Positions 26,898 through 36,236 of a DNA stretch of 64,000 nt are shown piece by piece. Positions within the stretch are counted from its first letter, which is position 1. Each line of letters opens with the position of its first letter. The translations under genes and the position numbers were made by a program. The notes under the pieces were generated by a model. It was given only the letters and a program-made list of their open reading frames with translations, had not been told where the DNA came from and did no database searches. Location of the stretch: positions 5,208,001-5,272,000 of the forward strand of contig NZ_CP150235.1 of assembly GCF_037974355.1 (NCBI RefSeq), read 5' to 3'. This stretch comes from Paenibacillus sp. FSL R5-0517 (GTDB taxonomy: Bacteria; Bacillota; Bacilli; Paenibacillales; Paenibacillaceae).

Positions 26898-27803
26898 ATG
26901 AACTACACAGTAGAAGTTGATTTTGCACCAATTTATGAATGCGTAAGCACCCTGAGCGCTTTTATGGGTAAACAAAATCATACTAACCTGGATGCCGGGA
27001 AGCGATGGGTTCGTGATGTACAGGATCAATTCTCACCAGCCAAACTTCAACAAATGCGAGATACGATGAAAGCCACAGACAATTTCAGCCTTGCGCCATA
27101 TATATGGAGCTGTTCAGGGGAACGTTCGGTGAATCACTTTTTGAATTGGCTTGAAGATTTGTCCTCAGGCCAATTGTATGACATCGCCGCTCGCTTTAAG
27201 TTATCTGTCCCCTCCAATCTGCCCGAATTGCGCAGTCGGACATCCGAAGTGCTACGAGAATGGGATGCTCAGTATTTTGGGCAGATTGATCCGGCAATTA
27301 TTGAGGGACTCTTTTTGGAAGCTGAATCGAGACGTTCCGGTCTGAACGGGACAAATAACCAAGAAGTATACGAACAAGCTACACAGGGCATGAGGATATA
27401 TCCCAACGATACGCTAAAACAAATAATCCTCATCCCTCAATATCATGCACGTCCATTTGTCACCTCAGTGATCTTTGACGAGATGATCTTTACTAATTAT
27501 TCTTGCGATATTCTGCCAACAGAACCGGGACGACCAGACCCTGGGTTACTTCGTCTAACGCGGGCCCTGTCCGATGAAACCAGACTGTTCATCTTACGAC
27601 TACTGGCTGGTAAACAGCTGACCTTCACTGAAATTGTCCGTGAGGTTGGACTGTCCAAGAGCACGGTGCATTACCATCTAATAGCCTTACGAGCAGCCGG
27701 TCTGATTATCGTGCATTATGATTTCAAAAACACCGAATATAGCCTGCGCTTGGAAGCTCTGAACAACCTTCCACTGCAGATTGGAGCTTATATTGAAGGT
27801 TGA
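26898..27803 (+). CDS. ArsR-family transcriptional regulator with large N-terminal domain
   Basis: 301 residues. The N-terminal 200 residues (NYTVEVDFAPIYECVSTLS, TPYIWSC-like and CTTVEQA-like stretches without a known motif) resemble the DUF5937-type domain attached to some ArsR proteins. The C-terminal winged helix (about 215-290) is clear: RALSDETRLFILRLLAGKQL, then VGLSKSTVHYHLIALRAAGL. No CXC metal site is present in the helix, so it is probably not a metal sensor. An MFS gene follows 56 bp downstream on the same strand, and the efflux gene at 25294 is divergent; either could be a target. AGAAAGGAAC precedes the ATG. Confidence 0.83.
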   Translation: MNYTVEVDFAPIYECVSTLSAFMGKQNHTNLDAGKRWVRDVQDQFSPAKLQQMRDTMKATDNFSLAPYIWSCSGERSVNHFLNWLEDLSSGQLYDIAARFKLSVPSNLPELRSRTSEVLREWDAQYFGQIDPAIIEGLFLEAESRRSGLNGTNNQEVYEQATQGMRIYPNDTLKQIILIPQYHARPFVTSVIFDEMIFTNYSCDILPTEPGRPDPGLLRLTRALSDETRLFILRLLAGKQLTFTEIVREVGLSKSTVHYHLIALRAAGLIIVHYDFKNTEYSLRLEALNNLPLQIGAYIEG

Positions 27804-27859
27804 ATTCATGCATTTCCTTCACCACAAATTGCACTATTCTATCATACGGAGGAATCATA

Positions 27860-29110
27860 ATGCTGAAGCGAAGTTACTACGGTTTATTGGCTACTGTTAC
27901 TCTTAGTTCTCTCGGTGATGTATTTGGTCTTTTGGCCATGGAATGGCTTGTTTATGAATTAACTGCCTCTAAGCTAGCCATGGGTGCTATGGCAATAAGC
28001 TTCAGCATTCCCGAGGTAGCTTTCCGGCTACTTGGATCACCGCTGTCCGACCGACTGCATCGTGGACGGTTCATGGCTGGACTGGCTACAGTACGATTGC
28101 TGGCTCTTTTGTTGCCACTAAGTATGGGTATTGCGGGCCAATTACAACTTTGGCATCTATTTCTCGCTGCATCACTTAGCGGAACTTGCTCCTCCCTATT
28201 TATGCCAACGGCCATGGCTGTTGTACCTGGCGTAGCTGGTAAACACAAACTGCTGCGGGCATTCGCAGTGATCGACGGCTGTCGAAATGCCGCTGCTTTG
28301 CTGGGACCAGCCTTTGCGGGAGCTCTAACGGCTGCATCCGGAGCGTTACCGACACTTGGCATCAATGCTATTTGCTACATTGCAGCCATCACCACACTGC
28401 TCTATCTGCCCACAATGCAGAAACCAGCAGCTCAAGCATCTTTTTCTCGCAAAGCTTATATCCGAGATATTGGAGAGGGCTTCTCTTTTTATCGGCGATT
28501 CCCAGCCATGTTCTCGATTATGGTTATGGTTTCGATCAGCAATATGTCCTCTATAGCCATCTGGACCATGATGATTCCTTTTGTCCGCGAAGTGTTGAAC
28601 CGGGATGCCGCAGCCATGGGCACTCTGACCACCGCTTCTGCATTTGGTACACTAGCAGGACTAGCTATTATCTCTTGGATGGGTGAAATCAAGAGACGAC
28701 GCATGGTCATGCTGTGCAGCTTAGCTGCGATTGGGCTGTTTAACGCTTTGTTGGGACTATTTCCGAGTTACCCATTTGCACTTATTGCCTTATGTGCCGC
28801 AGGAGCAGCAGGGCCTTTCTTCAGTTCTCTAAGCTCTTCGTTACATGGTACGCTTGTGCCTAGTTCTCTACAAGGCCGGGTTAATTCAATACGATTCCTG
28901 ATTAGTGGAGGATTACAGCCCGTAGGCGCTTTTGCAGGTGCAGCGGTTGCAGAAGTCTATGGCCTTCCCTTCCTATTTCTGTCTTTAGGTCTTCTTCCTT
29001 TCATCTGTTCGATAGCTGCCTCATTTCTCCCGAACCTGAAAGATTTGAATGGCGATCTCGATACTCTACTACATCAGCCATCCAATAAAGTTCATACTAC
29101 AAGCAGTTAA
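27860..29110 (+). CDS. MFS transporter (macrolide efflux/enterobactin exporter-like)
   Basis: About 416 residues with twelve hydrophobic segments: YYGLLATVTLSSLGDVFGLL as first helix, LLGSPLSDRLHRGRFMAGLA as loop 2-3 motif. The layout resembles MFS_3/MefA-type drug exporters. The ATG at 27860 has ACGGAGGAATCATA upstream and is preferred over upstream non-ATG starts that overlap the regulator gene. It follows the ArsR-type regulator on the same strand and ends at the terminator at 29118-29153; these two genes probably form a regulator-exporter operon. Substrate unknown. Confidence 0.86.
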   Translation: MLKRSYYGLLATVTLSSLGDVFGLLAMEWLVYELTASKLAMGAMAISFSIPEVAFRLLGSPLSDRLHRGRFMAGLATVRLLALLLPLSMGIAGQLQLWHLFLAASLSGTCSSLFMPTAMAVVPGVAGKHKLLRAFAVIDGCRNAAALLGPAFAGALTAASGALPTLGINAICYIAAITTLLYLPTMQKPAAQASFSRKAYIRDIGEGFSFYRRFPAMFSIMVMVSISNMSSIAIWTMMIPFVREVLNRDAAAMGTLTTASAFGTLAGLAIISWMGEIKRRRMVMLCSLAAIGLFNALLGLFPSYPFALIALCAAGAAGPFFSSLSSSLHGTLVPSSLQGRVNSIRFLISGGLQPVGAFAGAAVAEVYGLPFLFLSLGLLPFICSIAASFLPNLKDLNGDLDTLLHQPSNKVHTTSS

Positions 29111-29117
29111 TAACACT

Positions 29118-29153
29118 AAAAGCGCCGTCCCTTTTTATTGGAACGACGCTTTT
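29118..29153. terminator. Terminator after the MFS gene
   Basis: AAAAGCGcCGTcCC pairs with GGaACGaCGCTTTT. It starts 7 bp after the stop at 29110. The stretch 29154-29354 beyond it holds no gene I can recognise. Confidence 0.78.
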
Positions 29154-29354
29154 GATGTGTGACAACGATAGCAGTTACCTCAAACATGCCATGATACAAC
29201 ATCTGTCCTCCACATTCCAAACATGCGGGATCGGTATCCTGACATAGATAATTATGAGATAAAAGCCCACTCTTCGCTTCTTAAGATTTTTTTCTATACT
29301 CTCCATTATTGCGTACATATGAAGTGAACTTGATTAAGCATGGTAATCATATTA

Positions 29355-29795
29355 TTACTGCACTTGTACCGACATGAATACATCGACCTCATCTTCACTG
29401 TCCAATATAAATCCAAATCGTTCATACAATCGCCGAGCAGGACTTCCCTGCAATACATTTAAAGTAACTTGTCTGCCCTGAACTTCATCCTGTTCCAGCA
29501 GCATGTTCAGCACCTGAGTTCCTATTCTCTGACCCTGATAATCGGGATGTATGTAGAAATGTTCCAATAGATATACCTCAGCCTTGGGCTTTAATGCTAC
29601 ACAACCTACCATTGAACCCTCCACTTCAATAATCCGCGTATGGACAGGGTCGAATGTATTTCGGAAACGTTCACGCACTTTCACATCATCGTACCTTCCC
29701 AACCTGGTTAGATCATCGTATAATACCAACGCCCGTAAATCAGCGAGTTGCTCTTGGTCTGCCTGCACAGCTTGACGCATTGTTATTGGGTTCAT
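29355..29795 (-). CDS. GNAT family N-acetyltransferase
   Basis: 146 residues. The acetyl-CoA binding motif A is visible as YLLEHFYIHPDYQGQRIGTQ (Q-x-x-G-x-G/A type loop), followed by LNVLQGSPARRLYERFGF, the motif B strand and helix. The N-terminus (ITMRQAVQADQEQLADLRAL) is typical. Substrate unknown. The gene stands alone, facing the MFS gene; 29796-29970 upstream of it contains its promoter region and nothing else that I recognise. Confidence 0.88.
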   Translation of the reverse strand: MNPITMRQAVQADQEQLADLRALVLYDDLTRLGRYDDVKVRERFRNTFDPVHTRIIEVEGSMVGCVALKPKAEVYLLEHFYIHPDYQGQRIGTQVLNMLLEQDEVQGRQVTLNVLQGSPARRLYERFGFILDSEDEVDVFMSVQVQ

Positions 29796-29970
29796 TGATT
29801 GGATTCCTTTCCATTGAAGACACGCTAAATTTTGAATGTCTTATCGCACGATAGGGATAGACACTCAAAATCATACCTTTGGCAGCTGACTTGAGCAACA
29901 ACGGATTTTAGAATGTATTATATTTTTCCAGCTAGATCCTCCATCCAAAAAGTAAAAGGACAGTAAAGGC

Positions 29971-30161
29971 TATATAAGTTGAACTAATCATTTACACGAT
30001 AACGGAGAGGACAGAAAAAACCTGAAAAAGCGAAGCGTTCGCCTTTATCACCGGATTTCCCCTTAAGAAAAGGGGATCAAAAAATCTGGGGATAACAGCG
30101 ATTGGAAGGTTATTCTGTCATCGTAGTGTCCGTGTAAATAATCTTTAGTTCAACTTGTATA
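29971..30161. repeat. 191-bp structured element with long terminal inverted repeats
   Basis: The left end (29971-30016) starts TATATAAGTTGAACTAA and runs through ATTTACACG to GGACAGAA. The right end (30113-30161), reverse-complemented, starts TATACAAGTTGAACTAA and runs through ATTTACACG to TGACAGAA. The arms are about 46-49 bp and mostly match. Inside are smaller hairpins: GCGAA/TTCGC near 30028-30042, and CCCCTT/AAGGGG within a longer ATTT...AAAT frame near 30055-30085. No open reading frame is evident. This fits a MITE-like or REP/ERIC-type intergenic repeat; I believe similar elements recur in Paenibacillus, but that could not be checked. It lies just past the fructan operon. Confidence 0.7.
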
Positions 30162-30221
30162 ACTTAACAAAATAAGCAAATCAACAACCGTCCCTTTCGG
30201 GATGTACATTATTTAATAAAA

Positions 30222-31121
30222 CTACGAAGCATGTGAAACTTGTGCCGCATGTTGCCCTGCTTCCAGACCCAATGCGAGCGCACCACATAGACCTGCATGT
30301 TGGCCTAATCCGGGCTGGACGATATATTGGTCCATATGTTGTGTGATTTGGGCTGCATTCACATAACCATTGAGATTCCGGATAACCCTCTCCCGGATCA
30401 GTGGAAACAGATGATCTTGCTGCATCACACCACCACCCAAGATGATCTTCTGCGGCGAATGAAGCAGGATGGCCGTGGTGATCGACTCCGCAATGTAAAA
30501 GGATTCGATCTCCCACGCCGGATGATTTGCCGGCAGTTCACTGCCAGGGATCTGCCAGCGTGCCTCAATGGCCGGCCCTGCCGCCATTCCCTCCAGGCAA
30601 TCGCCATGATACGGGCATAATCCGGCAAAGTGATCGTCCGGATGGCGTCTTGTGCGAATATGTCCACCCTCGGGGTGTAACAATCCGTGTACTCGTTGGC
30701 CCCCTGCCACAATTCCGACACCAACGCCTGTGCCAATCGTGTAATATACACAAGTGTCCAGTCCTTGCGCTGCTCCCCACGTCACTTCTCCTAGCGCGGC
30801 AGCATTCACATCCGTATCCCATCCGATAGGAACCGGAAATTCATGCTTCAAGGTTCCAACCACATTACAGTTCTCCCACCCTGGCTTAGGTGTGGTCGTA
30901 ATATAACCATAGGTGGGACTATCCGGTTGCAGATCAATCGGACCAAAGGAGCCAATCCCCATAGCTTCCACATCTTTATCCCTGAAATAGTCGATTACCT
31001 TGGCAAGAGTGGTCTCCGGATGTTCTGTTGGAAAGCTGATCCGATCTTCAATCTGTCCATGCTCATTACCTACACCACATACAAACTTCGTTCCGCCCGC
31101 TTCTATAGCTCCAATACGCAT
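30222..31121 (-). CDS. scrK: ROK family fructokinase
   Basis: 299 residues. The N-terminal phosphate-binding loop is IGAIEAGGTKFVCG; the sugar-binding and catalytic part includes GTLKHEFPVPIGWDTDVNAA (catalytic Asp) and GTGVGVG; the ROK zinc signature appears as HPEGGHIRTRRHPDD and CPYHGDCLEG. It phosphorylates fructose (possibly also glucose or mannose) with ATP. The start at 31121 has AAAGGAG upstream; longer frames overlap the preceding gene. It is the last gene of the fructan operon, 28 bp after the GH32 gene. A short CGTCCC/GGGATG hairpin at 30189-30204 may end transcription. Confidence 0.88.
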   Translation of the reverse strand: MRIGAIEAGGTKFVCGVGNEHGQIEDRISFPTEHPETTLAKVIDYFRDKDVEAMGIGSFGPIDLQPDSPTYGYITTTPKPGWENCNVVGTLKHEFPVPIGWDTDVNAAALGEVTWGAAQGLDTCVYYTIGTGVGVGIVAGGQRVHGLLHPEGGHIRTRRHPDDHFAGLCPYHGDCLEGMAAGPAIEARWQIPGSELPANHPAWEIESFYIAESITTAILLHSPQKIILGGGVMQQDHLFPLIRERVIRNLNGYVNAAQITQHMDQYIVQPGLGQHAGLCGALALGLEAGQHAAQVSHAS

Positions 31122-31149
31122 CGTTTTGGGCTCCTTTCCTTCATTACAA

Positions 31150-32622
31150 TTAACCTTTAGCCTTGGTTGATGATATCTCATAGATATGAAGTGAAGAGAA
31201 GACCAGCTCCGTATTTTCGGCATGAGCAGAGATGCCCTTGGAATCCACATCCGGATAGATCAGATCCGTGATAACCGCCTGACCATCATTTGCAAATACC
31301 TCCACAGATGAATGATCTACAAAGATACGCAAACTTTGATTCCCATTTACATCTTTTAACTCAGCTGTATGGCGGCTCAGGAAATGTTCATGAAAATCGC
31401 CTATACCCGATCCACTACGATCGATATATACTTCCCCTCGGTTGGCGTCTACGCCAACGAGCGTTTCGTTACCAGCTCCGCTTCTTAGTGCCAAATGAAA
31501 CGACTGATCCAAAGCCCACTCTACGTCGATCTCATAATTCACAAGTTGCAAAGCATTCAACTGCTCACTCACTTGTGCAATCGAAACATCCTGTAGGGAC
31601 AATACTGGCGTACGGGCTTGCTCAAGTTCACGTGCAGGACGTTGAATCAATATAACTTCTCCCGCTCTTGTCTCCAGTGTTAACTCCCGGGCAATGGTCA
31701 TGGCTCCACGGTAATCTTCGGTTGGCGTCTGGTTGGCATACATCCAGTTGCTCATCCAACCCATGAACAAGCGTCTGCCATCTTCAGCCGGAATGTCGGA
31801 CCAACTCACGCCCGCGTAATTATCCCGGCCATGGTCAATCCAACGAATCATGTGGGATGCCTCATCTGGGACAAATGTACTTCCATCAAAATCCCCGGTG
31901 AAATATTGCGTTCTGGAGCCTTCTATACAAGCAGGATCTGCACCAATGCTGACGAGCATTACCCACTTCTCCTGCCCAATTTCTCCATCCACTGCAAGTG
32001 GGAACAGGTCCGGACATTCCCACACACCATCGTGTGAACCGATCCCGGCGCCAAATTCACTTCCTAACGTCCAATCCTTCAGATTGGGAGAACGATAAAG
32101 ACATACCGTTTGACCACAAGCGATAATCATAATCCATTCCTTGCTCTGCTCATACCAGAACACTTTGGGATCACGGAAATCTACAAAGGATTCGTGCGTT
32201 AATACCGGATTACCCTCGTACTTGGTCCAGGTTCTGCCACTGTCTTTGCTATACGCCAGACTCTGACGCTGAACAGGATGCTCATTCGGCACTTCCAGAT
32301 GATGTGTGAAAATGGCAACCAACCCCGGCTCATCTTCGAAGAATCCGGAAGTATTGTTCCAGTCCACCACCGCGCTGCCGGAGAAGATCATGCCATGTTC
32401 ATCTGGAGCCAGAGCTACAGGAAGTTCCTCCCAAGTGACGAGATCTCGGGTCACGGCGTGCCCCCAATGCATTGGCCCCCATGTGGTACCAAACGGATGA
32501 TACTGATAGAACAAGTGATACTCTCCATTGAAAAACACCATGCCGTTCGGGTCGTTCATCCACTTCTCTTTCGGTGAAAAATGGTATTCATTGCGGTAAT
32601 CTTGTTGTAGAATCGTCGACAT
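31150..32622 (-). CDS. Glycoside hydrolase family 32 (sucrose/fructan hydrolase), intracellular
   Basis: 490 residues without a signal peptide. GH32 motifs are complete: WMNDPNG (nucleophile Asp), FSGSAV, FRDPKVFW (transition-state Asp) and WECPDLF (acid/base Glu). The five-bladed propeller spans about 15-330 and the C-terminal beta-sandwich (GH32C) 345-485, ending with the RIFVDHSSVEVFANDG strand. It hydrolyses beta-fructosyl bonds in sucrose or short fructans, with or without a phosphate; lack of a PTS gene nearby favours unphosphorylated oligosaccharides imported by the ABC system. ATG at 32622 with GGAGG upstream. Operon position: between the binding protein and fructokinase. Confidence 0.92.
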   Translation of the reverse strand: MSTILQQDYRNEYHFSPKEKWMNDPNGMVFFNGEYHLFYQYHPFGTTWGPMHWGHAVTRDLVTWEELPVALAPDEHGMIFSGSAVVDWNNTSGFFEDEPGLVAIFTHHLEVPNEHPVQRQSLAYSKDSGRTWTKYEGNPVLTHESFVDFRDPKVFWYEQSKEWIMIIACGQTVCLYRSPNLKDWTLGSEFGAGIGSHDGVWECPDLFPLAVDGEIGQEKWVMLVSIGADPACIEGSRTQYFTGDFDGSTFVPDEASHMIRWIDHGRDNYAGVSWSDIPAEDGRRLFMGWMSNWMYANQTPTEDYRGAMTIARELTLETRAGEVILIQRPARELEQARTPVLSLQDVSIAQVSEQLNALQLVNYEIDVEWALDQSFHLALRSGAGNETLVGVDANRGEVYIDRSGSGIGDFHEHFLSRHTAELKDVNGNQSLRIFVDHSSVEVFANDGQAVITDLIYPDVDSKGISAHAENTELVFSSLHIYEISSTKAKG

Positions 32623-32647
32623 TATGGTTTCTCCTCCGTACTTTTCT

Positions 32648-34258
32648 TTATTGGTTATTACGGTCATATCCCGCTTGTTTAATCTGCAGCCATTCTTGCA
32701 ATCCAAGACGATCCAGCTCTTTCAGATAAGCATCCCATTCCTGATCTACTTTCCCGTTCTGATACCATTCTGTACGCAGACGCAGCACATAGGCGAACAG
32801 ATCCGTCTCAATGGTGGAAAGGCGGTCGAGCTCATCGATTGAGAAGAACACGCTTGGATAGACGTTATCTGCTTTCATGTGTGGAACCATATATTTATCG
32901 AGCAGTTCCATACGCCATGCAGCATCTTCCGGTTTGGTGGTGTATTTGTCATAATAACTGTCGAGAATGGCCAGTGGTCCCGCGATACTTGTCTTTTGTC
33001 TGAGTTCTACAGGTGCAGAGCCTTCCAGCGGAAGATGCTTCAACATGCCCTTGGCTTCATCGAATTCAAATATATTTTGCTGACTCTCGTCTCCATACGT
33101 ACCCCAGTTGTTCTGCACAGATTGGAGCGGATCGTACAATTGGTCTACCCACTTTGCTGTGGATTCGAGGTTTTTATTGCTGCTGGTAATGACCATGCGA
33201 CCACGATCAAGACCGATGCCATTTGTTCTTGTGACATTAATCTCTCCATCAGGTCCGGCAATTGGAGGCAAAACATCATACGTATCATTCATGCCTGTAA
33301 TGTTGGCTTTATCCCATGTGAAGTACATACCGTACTTGTTGTCTTTGCCTTTTGCCAGATACGTGTTCCAATCCTGCTGATACGATTCAACATCGATGAG
33401 ACCTTCCTGAACCAGTTCATGAATGTACTTAACTGCTTCCTTGTAACCTGCATCGGCTGCTGTGAAGACGACTTTCCCTTCATTCGTTACTACGGTATGA
33501 TCCCAGTTCTCCCCGAGTCCAAATGCAGCAAAGAGAAATGTCAGATCTTCTCCGCCTGGCTTGTTAATAAAAGACAATGGAATTTCGTCGGCCTTGCCGT
33601 TGCCGTTGGGATCTTGGGTTTTGAACGCGATCAGCACTTCTTTCAACTCTTCGGTTGTCGTTGGCATCTTCAGTCCGAGCTTATTCAGCCATTCCACATT
33701 AATCCAGGGCAAGTTATCCACTGCCTGAATCCGTTGTTTGCCACTTCCGAGTTCTTCAATCCATGGGAATGAATAGATATGTCCGTCCGGAGCCGTGATC
33801 ATGCTCTTGTATTCGGGAGCTTCCTCCAGTACCTTTTGCAGATTGGGCATATATTGTTCAATCATGTCCTCAAGTGGAATGATCGCCCCGTCCTTCGCCA
33901 GTTTCAGGAGATCATAATCCCCATAACCTGCATCAAAAATAGCATCCGGCAAATCACCGCTGGCCACCGCCAGATTTCTTTTCTCCGCAAATACATCACT
34001 CGTATAGTTCTTCCAGTTGATATGCACATTGGTTTTCTCTTCGAGTCGCTTGTTAATCAGCTTGTCGTTCGGATCAGCGGGAGCCAGTGGAGAACTCTGC
34101 GTGATAAAATTCAATGTCACTTTGCCATCAGGGGATTGCGCCTCACTTGCTGCGCCGCCTCCACCCCCGCCACAGGCGGTTAGAAAGAGCATTGCAGATA
34201 ACATGGAAAGGGATGCCGTTGTAACGGCTTTTCTGGACTTCTTGTTCACTTTTTTCAT
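32648..34258 (-). CDS. ABC transporter substrate-binding lipoprotein (fructan-associated, LplA/YtcQ type)
   Basis: 536 residues. A lipoprotein signal peptide ends in the lipobox LTAC, followed by a Gly run (GGGGGGAAS) as a tether. The body is a family 1-type extracellular solute-binding protein of the large Paenibacillus LplA/YtcQ group: LNFITQSSPLAPADPND, NLPWINVEWLNKLGLKMP, and PDGEINVTRTNGIGLDRG. It captures an oligosaccharide, by context probably a fructo-oligosaccharide, and hands it to the two permeases encoded just upstream. GGAGG precedes the ATG at 34258. No ATPase gene is in this operon, as usual for such systems, which share MsmX-type ATPases encoded elsewhere. Confidence 0.9.
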   Translation of the reverse strand: MKKVNKKSRKAVTTASLSMLSAMLFLTACGGGGGGAASEAQSPDGKVTLNFITQSSPLAPADPNDKLINKRLEEKTNVHINWKNYTSDVFAEKRNLAVASGDLPDAIFDAGYGDYDLLKLAKDGAIIPLEDMIEQYMPNLQKVLEEAPEYKSMITAPDGHIYSFPWIEELGSGKQRIQAVDNLPWINVEWLNKLGLKMPTTTEELKEVLIAFKTQDPNGNGKADEIPLSFINKPGGEDLTFLFAAFGLGENWDHTVVTNEGKVVFTAADAGYKEAVKYIHELVQEGLIDVESYQQDWNTYLAKGKDNKYGMYFTWDKANITGMNDTYDVLPPIAGPDGEINVTRTNGIGLDRGRMVITSSNKNLESTAKWVDQLYDPLQSVQNNWGTYGDESQQNIFEFDEAKGMLKHLPLEGSAPVELRQKTSIAGPLAILDSYYDKYTTKPEDAAWRMELLDKYMVPHMKADNVYPSVFFSIDELDRLSTIETDLFAYVLRLRTEWYQNGKVDQEWDAYLKELDRLGLQEWLQIKQAGYDRNNQ

Positions 34259-34313
34259 GATAATGACCTCCATGAGTTGGATTGGATCAACTTACAGTAT
34301 CGCAGGCTGTTCA

Positions 34314-35195
34314 CTATTTGAGGGAACCAACCATGACACCTTTTTCGAAATACTTCTGGAAGAACGGGTACATGATGATCAGTGGCAGACTCGAAATGAC
34401 AATGGCTGAATATTTAATCATCTCGGAGAGCCTTTTCAGTTCCGCCATCGCGAGTTGGTCACTGATCATACCTGGTGCAGCCTGATTCTGAATCAGAATG
34501 GAGCGCAGGACGAGCTGTAACGGATGGAGATTCGGATTGTCCAGATAGATCATCGCATCAAAATAGGAATTCCATTGCCCAACGAAAGCATAAAGGGCGA
34601 GTACAAATATGATGGGCTTTGACAACGGAATGACGATCTGGAAGAAAATCTTCATCTCAGAAGCGCCATCCACGTTTGCGGCTTCTTTCAGTTCTCGAGG
34701 GACTCCTTTGAAGAAGGTTCTGGAGAGAATGATGTTCCAGACGTTAACGGCTCCAGGAATGATGATTGCCCACACCGTATCCAGCATGCCGAGATTACGA
34801 ATAAGTAGATAGGTCGGGATTAATCCCCCGCCGAAAAACATCGTGATGATAAAGATAATCATGAAAAATCCACGTCCCGCGAGCCTTTCATCCGACAATG
34901 CATAACCTGCAAATATGGATACGGTCACGGTGATCAGTGCAAAGGAGACCGAGTACAGTACCGCATTTGCAAAACCTCGGATCATGGCTGGATTGGACAG
35001 AATCATCTGATAACCGTCCAGACTCCAATCCGATACATTGAAGGACAGTCCACGATTCAGTAGCACAGTGGGGTCCATAAATGAGGCGATAACAATATAA
35101 ATCAGGGGAACAACCACAACCAGTACAGCACAGGTGAGAAAGATGGCATTGAGTGTGAGGATCAATCGATCCATTCCCGTGTGTTTAACAACCAT
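34314..35195 (-). CDS. Carbohydrate ABC transporter permease, LplC/YtcP type
   Basis: 293 residues with six predicted helices and the MalG-like permease fold. The EAA loop is visible as KEAANVDGASEMKIFFQIVIPLSKP, which docks on the ATPase. The C-terminus ends QKYFEKGVMVGSLK, a common ending in LplC/YtcP proteins. The start at 35195 has AAAGGAG eight bases upstream, and that site overlaps the stop of the partner permease at 35212, suggesting coupled translation. Works with the 35212-36180 permease and the lipoprotein at 32648. Confidence 0.9.
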   Translation of the reverse strand: MVVKHTGMDRLILTLNAIFLTCAVLVVVVPLIYIVIASFMDPTVLLNRGLSFNVSDWSLDGYQMILSNPAMIRGFANAVLYSVSFALITVTVSIFAGYALSDERLAGRGFFMIIFIITMFFGGGLIPTYLLIRNLGMLDTVWAIIIPGAVNVWNIILSRTFFKGVPRELKEAANVDGASEMKIFFQIVIPLSKPIIFVLALYAFVGQWNSYFDAMIYLDNPNLHPLQLVLRSILIQNQAAPGMISDQLAMAELKRLSEMIKYSAIVISSLPLIIMYPFFQKYFEKGVMVGSLK

Positions 35196-35211
35196 GGAAC
35201 ATACTCCTTTC

Positions 35212-36180
35212 CTAATAGAGGCCTTCGCCTTCATTCAATTTCTTCACAATCAGATTCACTGTCACCAGCAAAATCACATTGATAACCGAGTTAAACAATC
35301 CCACTGCCGCAGAATAAGCGTAATCTCCAGACTGTAACCCCACCTTGTAGACATATGTTGCAATAATCTCAGAGGAAGGCAGGTTCATGGACGTCTGCAT
35401 CAGATAGGCCTTCTCAAATCCAATGGACATAATGCCACCAGCTGCAAGAATAAAGACGATGGCCATAATCGGACGAATCGTTGGAAGATCAATGTGGCGA
35501 ATACGCTGAAGGAGATTGGCTCCATCCAGATTAGCCGCATTGTGAAGCTCCGGATCAACATTGGCCAAAGCCGCAACGTATATGATGGAAGCCCACCCCG
35601 CTCCGGTCCAGATATCGGACAAAATGTAGATCCATCGGAAATATTCCGGTTCAGACATGAACATAATTGGCTGACCTGTAATCCAGGTTGCTAATTGATT
35701 AATTGGCCCTGTCGGTGAGAGGAAGATGAACAGCATACCCACCACCACAACAACCGAGATAAAATTGGGTGCATACAGAAACAGTTGGATATTTTTCTTC
35801 ACGCCAGCTTTACGTACCTGATTCAGCATAAGTGCAAGTAAAATGGGCACCGGGAAACTGAATATCAATCCCAAAAAGCTGAGCTTAAGCGTATTCATTA
35901 AAATGATATCGAAATTGGGTGAAGCTATAAATTTCTCAAAATGCTTCAGTCCTACCCAATCACTGCCCATAATGCCTTTGATCGGACTGAAATCCTTAAA
36001 CGCAATGATGGCTCCGTACATCGGAATGTACTTGAAAATAAGAGTCAAAATTAAGGCTGGTGCGAGCAACATATATAAAAAGTAATTTTTTTTGAGCTGC
36101 TGCAACCTCTGACCGCTTGTCGTCCTCACTTTCAGTACCCTTCCTTCGCCCTTTTTGCTGTCGGCTATGTTATCCAACAC
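35212..36180 (-). CDS. Carbohydrate ABC transporter permease, LplB type
   Basis: About 322 residues, six helices, MalF-like. The EAA loop reads LHNAANLDGANLLQRIRHIDLPTI. The N-terminal helix follows a basic stretch (QLKKNYFLYMLLAPALILTL). The GTG at 36180 (or TTG at 36177) was chosen because GGGGG lies a few bases upstream; a TTG at 36234 would add 18 residues but has no ribosome binding site. First gene of the fructan operon, divergent from the LacI regulator at 36613. The 432-bp spacer between them holds repeated operator-like motifs. Confidence 0.85.
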   Translation of the reverse strand: MLDNIADSKKGEGRVLKVRTTSGQRLQQLKKNYFLYMLLAPALILTLIFKYIPMYGAIIAFKDFSPIKGIMGSDWVGLKHFEKFIASPNFDIILMNTLKLSFLGLIFSFPVPILLALMLNQVRKAGVKKNIQLFLYAPNFISVVVVVGMLFIFLSPTGPINQLATWITGQPIMFMSEPEYFRWIYILSDIWTGAGWASIIYVAALANVDPELHNAANLDGANLLQRIRHIDLPTIRPIMAIVFILAAGGIMSIGFEKAYLMQTSMNLPSSEIIATYVYKVGLQSGDYAYSAAVGLFNSVINVILLVTVNLIVKKLNEGEGLY

Positions 36181-36236
36181 GATACCCCCGTTCCATTCTT
36201 GAAGTTGACAATTGTTTTCGGTAAGGGCTTTCAATA

